Shown here one piece after another: positions 59,604 through 64,000 of a stretch of DNA of 64,000 nt (within the stretch, counting starts at the first letter, position 1; the number at the start of each line of letters is the position of its first letter). The notes beneath the pieces were generated by a model that did no database searches, had not been told where the DNA came from, and saw nothing but the letters and a program-made list of their open reading frames with translations. The stretch is from contig JANQKC010000009.1 in NCBI GenBank assembly GCA_028281325.1, positions 248,001 through 312,000 of the forward strand. The letters run 5' to 3'. A program made the translations under genes and the position numbers. The DNA comes from Alphaproteobacteria bacterium. Lineage in GTDB: Bacteria > Pseudomonadota > Alphaproteobacteria > UBA8366.

Positions 59604-60727
59604 CAGAAGACCTCGGTTCCGCGAATACGCAGGACGGCCCGGACGCTGTGCGCGGCGGCCACGACGCACATGACGGCAATCGCAACCAAGCCGAAGGTGA
59701 GAACGGGTTCCGACAAATCCATCTCGACATCGCTGCGCTCCATGAGGACACCGATGCCGTAGGCAATACCGGTTCCCAGGATCGCCCCCGCCAAACCGAT
59801 CACCAAAACCTGCCACGCGACGAAGCTGACCAGTTCGCGGCCGTTGGCGCCGATGACACGCAGCATCGCCAATTCCTTGAAATGCTGCTGCGTGAGGGCG
59901 TAGAGCGTTTGACCGACGATCACGATACCGACCACGAGTCCCAGCAACGCCGTGAGGCCGAGCATGCTGCCCGCCCCGGATTCCTTGATCCAATATTGCT
60001 CGGTGCGCCCTGCCCAGTCGGCGGCTGTAAGCGCCTGTAGATCGGGATGCCGCTCGACCCATGCAATAACGTCCGGCGCGCAAGACGGGTTCGTCAAGGC
60101 AAGCGTCCACTGCGACACCTGCCCTTCCGACATGTTCAAAATGACGCGGGCATTGTCCAATGACGTGAACAGGTACGGCATGACCATGATGGAGCGTATG
60201 CCGCCCGTGACGCCGACCACGTGCGCATTCCGGCCGTTAACCTCGAACGTGGCCCCAAGCGGGGTTGGCGGGAGGCCAAGCTTCTTCGCATCGCTGCGAT
60301 CGACGGTGACACCCAACGGATGTGTCAAATCTCCTGGCAATCCGGCGACGAACCGCCAGGGAAAATACGGTGGCGCGCCTTGCGGGTTCGCGCCGACAAG
60401 AACGACGGCCTCGTAGCTGCCGTCTTGCCGTCGGGCGAATGTCATCGCGTGGATCAGACCGCGTGCGTCGCGCACGCAGGGATGCGCCATGATAAGCGGC
60501 CCCACCGCCGCGGACATCGTTTCCGCATTGTCGATCACCTTTGTGCCCCGCGCCATCACCCACACGTCGCCGTCAAAGTGGTTGATCACACGGGACGCGG
60601 ACACCTTCATCCCTTCATAGACGCCGATTTGCGCCAGCAACAACGCCGTGGCGATGGCGACGCCGAGGACCGAGGCAAACAACCTGCCACGATCGAAAAT
60701 CAGGGATTGCAACGCGATACGGCGCAT
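59603..60727 (-). CDS. ABC transporter permease (DevC/FtsX-like)
   Basis: Permease of 374 residues with the FtsX-type layout: an N-terminal helix (LFASVLGVAIATALLLAQIGVYEG), a large periplasmic MacB-like domain (about 40-250) and three C-terminal helices (SMLGLTALLGLVVGIVIVG; LVSFVAWQVLVIGLAGAILG; TFGLVAIAVMCVVAAAHSV) with the AMLRVIGANGRELVSF coupling loop. First gene of the three-gene exporter operon. Substrate unknown; the DevBCA type exports glycolipids in cyanobacteria, MacB types export peptides or lipoproteins. Confidence 0.9.
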   Translation of the reverse strand: MRRIALQSLIFDRGRLFASVLGVAIATALLLAQIGVYEGMKVSASRVINHFDGDVWVMARGTKVIDNAETMSAAVGPLIMAHPCVRDARGLIHAMTFARRQDGSYEAVVLVGANPQGAPPYFPWRFVAGLPGDLTHPLGVTVDRSDAKKLGLPPTPLGATFEVNGRNAHVVGVTGGIRSIMVMPYLFTSLDNARVILNMSEGQVSQWTLALTNPSCAPDVIAWVERHPDLQALTAADWAGRTEQYWIKESGAGSMLGLTALLGLVVGIVIVGQTLYALTQQHFKELAMLRVIGANGRELVSFVAWQVLVIGLAGAILGTGIAYGIGVLMERSDVEMDLSEPVLTFGLVAIAVMCVVAAAHSVRAVLRIRGTEVF

Positions 60728-60970
60728 GGGCGTTCCATGGACTCACAGCCTTCGGCGCGCTCCTAGGAGGGAAACACGCAAGCCTAGGGAAACGCCGACG
60801 CCGGAGTGTGCCGGTGAAAACCAGCGGCGTTCATTGATCTGGGTCACCGGGCTGGCTGCATCCGGTTGGTCCGTCCGGAGGGCTGCGCAGTTTCCAGCGA
60901 TCGGCAATGATGCAAACGTGGGAAAAGCGAAAAGGCCGCCCACGCGAGCGGCCTTACCCCTTAAAATCGT

Positions 60971-61047
60971 TGGTCGGAGCGGCAGGATTTGAACCTACGA
61001 CCCCTTCACCCCCAGTGAAGTGCGCTACCAGGCTGCGCTACGCTCCG
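60971..61047 (-). tRNA. tRNA-Pro (anticodon GGG)
   Basis: A complete 77-base tRNA on the minus strand with encoded CCA: acceptor CGGAGCG/CGCTCCG with discriminator A, anticodon arm CTTCA-CTGGGGG-TGAAG giving GGG, T-loop GGTTCAAATCC. Confidence 0.97.
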
Positions 61048-61117
61048 ACACGATAGGCCCGCGCTTTCCGCAGGCGGCGGCACTCTAGCGCCGGGGGCCG
61101 CCCGACGCAATCGACGA

Positions 61118-61690
61118 TTAGTCGCTGCCCTGCCCCGGCAGCATGCCGCGCAAGGCCGTCAGCTCCTCAAGGATCGATTCCAGTTCGCGGCGCGTTTCCG
61201 TGCTCAGTTTGCGCGCCACGGGTTCCGCGATTGCCGACGCGACGATCTGCGATGGCTGCCGTTCCGGCGGCGCGGACGCACCGGGCGCTGGCGTCGGTTC
61301 GGCGGTGACGACGGCCCCGCCTTGTGACACCGTCGCTTCCTGCACCGGCGTCTCTTCCGAGTCGGCCGACACGTCCTGCGCGTCCTCCGCCGCCTTCAGC
61401 ACCGCTTTCACGCCGCTTTGCCGCAACAGCCGCTGCACGCCGCGAATGGTGTAACCTTCGGTATAGAGGAGGTCGCGTATACGCCGCAGCAGCGCGAGAT
61501 CTTCCGGCCGGTAATACCGCCGTCCCCCGCCGCGCTTCAGCGGCTTCACCTGGCTGAACTTGGTTTCCCAAAAGCGCAGCACATGCTGCGGCACATCAAG
61601 CTCGTCCGACACTTCGCTGATCGTGCGGAAGGCGGATGCCGATTTCGCCGTCTGTCCTCGCCGTGAGCCGGATTCCGACACTTGGTCCAT
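61118..61690 (-). CDS. MerR-family transcriptional regulator
   Basis: DNA-binding protein of 190 residues. The MerR helix-turn-helix with its wing is [25 protein letters not shown] then [17 protein letters not shown] and [15 protein letters not shown]. The remainder is an Ala/Pro/Glu-rich linker and a short helical end ([20 protein letters not shown]); no metal-binding Cys. Two bases separate it from the ihfA stop, the usual ihfA-merR order in alphaproteobacteria. Confidence 0.93.
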   Translation of the reverse strand: MDQVSESGSRRGQTAKSASAFRTISEVSDELDVPQHVLRFWETKFSQVKPLKRGGGRRYYRPEDLALLRRIRDLLYTEGYTIRGVQRLLRQSGVKAVLKAAEDAQDVSADSEETPVQEATVSQGGAVVTAEPTPAPGASAPPERQPSQIVASAIAEPVARKLSTETRRELESILEELTALRGMLPGQGSD

Positions 61691-61692
61691 CC

Positions 61693-62016
61693 TCAGGACC
61701 CAACATTCCCTTCGATTTTATCGAGACTCCGGTTGATCCGGTTCTTCAGTACGTGACTGGGACGAAACACGAGAACCCGGCGCGGAAGAATAGGAACTTC
61801 CTCTCCGGTCTTTGGATTGCGGCCGATGCGCTGACCTTTCTGGCGAACGAAAAAACTGCCAAAGGACGAGATCTTAACCATTTCGCCTTTTGTCAGAGCA
61901 CCGCAAATCTCCCCCAGCACCGTTTCGACCAAGTCCGCGGACTCATTTCGCGAGAGGCCTACCTCCTGGTAGACCGCCTCCGTCAGTTGGGCCCGGGTTA
62001 AAGTTCTACCCGCCAT
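61693..62016 (-). CDS. ihfA: integration host factor subunit alpha
   Basis: HU-family DNA-bending protein of 107 residues, one half of the IHF heterodimer, which also activates sigma-54 promoters. Motifs: [51 protein letters not shown] in pieces, and [30 protein letters not shown] at 62016 follows GGGGGAGATCA; the frame continues to 62082 without a good start. Confidence 0.96.
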   Translation of the reverse strand: MAGRTLTRAQLTEAVYQEVGLSRNESADLVETVLGEICGALTKGEMVKISSFGSFFVRQKGQRIGRNPKTGEEVPILPRRVLVFRPSHVLKNRINRSLDKIEGNVGS

Positions 62017-62129
62017 TGATCTCCCCCTGTGAAACGTGCGGTGACTACCGTACCCGCCCATTAGGTGAACAGTCAATTCCAAAGGCTTGGCGTCATTGAA
62101 TTATATGGGACCAGTGCGAAACCCTGAAA

Positions 62130-63101
62130 TCACCAGCGCAGCAATGCCGATCCCCAGGTAAAGCCGCCGCCCATCGCGGTTAAGGAGATAAGCTGACCTT
62201 TTTGCAACCGGCCGTCGGTATCGGCTGCGGTCAGCGCCAGCGGAATTGTCGCGGCAGACGTGTTGGCTTGCTTGTCGACGGTGACGACGACTTGCTCAGG
62301 TTTGAGGGCCAGGCGTTTCGCCATGCTGTCCATAATGCGGATATTGGCTTGATGCGGCACGACCCAATCAAGATCGGCGGCGGTCAGATGATTCGTTTCA
62401 AGCGATGTTTCGACCGCTTCCGCCATCCGCGTCACGGCGTGGCGGAATACCTCGCGGCCTTCCATCCGAAGATGCCCCGCAACGCCGGTCGTCGACGGGC
62501 CGCCGTCGACATAGAGCATCTTGTATCCCGTGCCGTCCGAGAAGATATGCGTCGACAAGATGCCACGGTCGGTATTGTCGCCCTTGCCATCCTCGGCGCG
62601 CAGGACGACCGCGCCCGCGCCGTCGCCGAACAGGACACAGGTCGAGCGGTCTTTCCAATCCAGGATCCGGCTGAACGTTTCGGCGCCAACGACCACCGCC
62701 GTACCCGCCTGTCCCAGCCGCAGCATGTTGTCCGCCATCGACAGGGCATAGATGAAGCCGCTGCAGACCGCCTGAAGGTCGAATGCCGCGCCGCGGTTCA
62801 TGCCGAGTTCGGCCTGCACCCGCGTTGCTGTCGCCGGAAAGGTATGGTCGGGCGTCGCGGTCGCAACGATAAGAACGTCGATATCGTCAACCGCGCAGCC
62901 GGCGCGGTCGAGCGCGTTCCGGCAGGCGTTCAGCGCCAAATCCGATGTGGTCTGGCCCTCCGCCGCGATACGGCGTTCGCAGATTCCGGTCCGCTGCCGA
63001 ATCCATTCGTCGGAGGTTTCCAGCTCTTTCGGGAGATCGGCATTGGTGACGATGCGGTCGGGAAGATAGGCCCCGCAGCCCAGAACAACGGATCGCCGCA
63101 T
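62130..63101 (-). CDS. fabH: 3-oxoacyl-ACP synthase III
   Basis: Initiates fatty-acid synthesis by condensing acetyl-CoA with malonyl-ACP; 323 residues. Catalytic C113 in [12 protein letters not shown], the His in [11 protein letters not shown] and the Asn in [14 protein letters not shown] form the triad; [12 protein letters not shown] is the CoA site. Starts directly after the plsX stop, without gap, consistent with an operon. Confidence 0.97.
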   Translation of the reverse strand: MRRSVVLGCGAYLPDRIVTNADLPKELETSDEWIRQRTGICERRIAAEGQTTSDLALNACRNALDRAGCAVDDIDVLIVATATPDHTFPATATRVQAELGMNRGAAFDLQAVCSGFIYALSMADNMLRLGQAGTAVVVGAETFSRILDWKDRSTCVLFGDGAGAVVLRAEDGKGDNTDRGILSTHIFSDGTGYKMLYVDGGPSTTGVAGHLRMEGREVFRHAVTRMAEAVETSLETNHLTAADLDWVVPHQANIRIMDSMAKRLALKPEQVVVTVDKQANTSAATIPLALTAADTDGRLQKGQLISLTAMGGGFTWGSALLRW

Positions 63102-64000
63102 TTACAAGGCCGCCGCGCTGCGGTCAGGCTCTTGGCTTCCCTTGAGCCGTTCGAAGTCGTCGCTGATCTTGGATTGGAAGCCATGCACGACCATGTCCGC
63201 GGCGACGCCCACCGCGCTTGCGAACCCAACAGTATCGGTGCCGCCATGACTTTTCACCACGATGCCGTTCAACCCCAGCAGCATGGCGCCGTTATGGCTA
63301 CGCGGGTCCATGGTCGATCGCAGATTGCTGATTGCCCGACGCGCCAGCAGATAACCCAGCCGGGAAATCAAGCTGCTCGCAAAGGCCCGCTTCAACAAGT
63401 TGGTGTAAAAGTGAATTGTCCCCTCCGCCGTCTTCAACGCGACATTGCCCGTAAACCCATCGGTGACGATGACATCGACCTTTCCGGATGCGATATCATC
63501 CCCTTCCACAAATCCCTTAAAGGCAATCGGAAGGTCCGAATCGCGTAAGATCGCCGCCGCCTCGCGCACCTCTTCATTGCCTTTCAAGTCCTCGACGCCG
63601 ACATTCAGCAAGCCGATCGTCGGTTGCTGCAATCCCAAGACCGTCCGGGCGAAGACTTCGCCCATCACGGCAAATTGCACGAGATTGTTGGCGTCGCACT
63701 GAACGTTGGCGCCCAAATCCAGCATGACGCTTTCGCCGGAAATCGTCGGGAACACGGAAGCGATCGCCGGCCGGTCGATCCCCGGCAATGTCTTGAGAAC
63801 GAATTTCGCGATCGCCATCAAGGCGCCGGTATTGCCCGCCGACACGACGCAGTGCGCCTCGCCGTCACGGACCGCATCGATCGCCAACCGCATGCTGGAA
63901 TCGCGCCCGGACTTGATCGCGGCGGACGGTTTGTCCTCGCTCCGGATTTGCTTTTCGGTATGACGGATCGTCGTGACATCGGCAAGCGACGCGTGCTCCG
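63102..64000 (-). CDS. plsX: phosphate acyltransferase PlsX (5' end beyond the window)
   Basis: Acyl-ACP:phosphate acyltransferase of phospholipid synthesis. The visible 298 codons carry the family patterns MRLAIDAVRDGEAHCVVSAGNTGALMA in pieces, DLGANVQCDANNLVQFA, GLLNVGVEDLKGNEEVREA and VIVTDGFTGNVALKTAEG. Family members are about 350 residues, so roughly 50 N-terminal residues lie past the right edge; the frame stays open to base 64000. It belongs to the plsX-fabH-ihfA unit. Confidence 0.95.
   Translation of the reverse strand, partial: EHASLADVTTIRHTEKQIRSEDKPSAAIKSGRDSSMRLAIDAVRDGEAHCVVSAGNTGALMAIAKFVLKTLPGIDRPAIASVFPTISGESVMLDLGANVQCDANNLVQFAVMGEVFARTVLGLQQPTIGLLNVGVEDLKGNEEVREAAAILRDSDLPIAFKGFVEGDDIASGKVDVIVTDGFTGNVALKTAEGTIHFYTNLLKRAFASSLISRLGYLLARRAISNLRSTMDPRSHNGAMLLGLNGIVVKSHGGTDTVGFASAVGVAADMVVHGFQSKISDDFERLKGSQEPDRSAAAL

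Noticed and set aside
59604..60110. Upstream extension of the ABC ATPase frame
   Set aside because: Lies over the permease gene; the ATGA overlap at 59603 is the natural start.
1..64000. CRISPR arrays, prophage or insertion sequences
   Set aside because: No regularly spaced repeats, cas genes, phage structural genes, transposases or integrases were seen.

Overview
The window is GC-rich bacterial chromosome, very probably from an alphaproteobacterium of the Rhodospirillales type. This is inferred from gene content and order: plsX-fabH-ihfA-MerR, aminotransferase-hom-glpX-recJ, rplM-rpsI, a class I phaC and a NadQ/NrtR-like regulator beside nadA-nadC. No prophage, transposase, integrase or CRISPR array is visible. 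Two tRNA genes are present (Glu-TTC, Pro-GGG). Many long antisense or overlapping frames are GC-driven shadows.

Layout. 1-7.6 kb: an edge-truncated gene with an AT-rich part, a UspA protein, a Na/Pi-type transporter, an orphan membrane protein, a pair of unknown lipoproteins and a VPLPA-CTERM exported protein. 7.6-16.2 kb: tRNA-Glu, an isolated flgE-like hook gene behind a sigma-54-like promoter, then on the minus strand aminotransferase-hom-glpX-recJ and an OmpA-type lipoprotein. 16.4-21.5 kb: phaC, a hidden minus-strand ArfA-like gene with a terminator inside its reading frame, and a TetR / small Cys ORF / old-yellow-enzyme / Nu-class GST cluster with three copies of one palindromic operator. 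21.6-28.9 kb: M20 amidohydrolase, DehI-like protein, membrane-bound LuxR-type regulator divergent from a Tat-exported multicopper oxidase, argC, rplM-rpsI and a DUF6197-like protein. 29-34.9 kb: GT39-like membrane protein, a crotonase without its catalytic glutamates, CoA-binding protein, a palindromic repeat cluster, metY, a cupin and a surface-antigen-type lipoprotein. 35-38.3 kb: NAD regulator then nadA-nadC with two identical-type operators, one lying in the promoter spacer. 38.5-46 kb: CBS protein, tandem UspA, MFS transporter, cutA, a Cys-repeat exported peptide, TauD-family dioxygenase and zinc alcohol dehydrogenase. 46-49.7 kb: two tandem paralogous family 5 solute-binding proteins without a transporter. 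49.7-60.7 kb: PAS histidine kinase divergent from a stand-alone receiver, RlpA, CDO-like cupin, nuclease, MmgE/PrpD, GMC oxidoreductase and a DevBCA-like exporter. 61-64 kb: tRNA-Pro and MerR / ihfA / fabH / plsX (cut by the right edge).

The most interesting items are the ArfA-like ribosome-rescue gene whose own intrinsic terminator should yield a non-stop mRNA, the electrophile-stress cluster with its repeated operator and a 53-residue Cys ORF, the double operator of the NAD genes, the Cys-repeat peptide, and the unknown lipoprotein pair. All functional calls come from reading motifs and context; no database search was possible.
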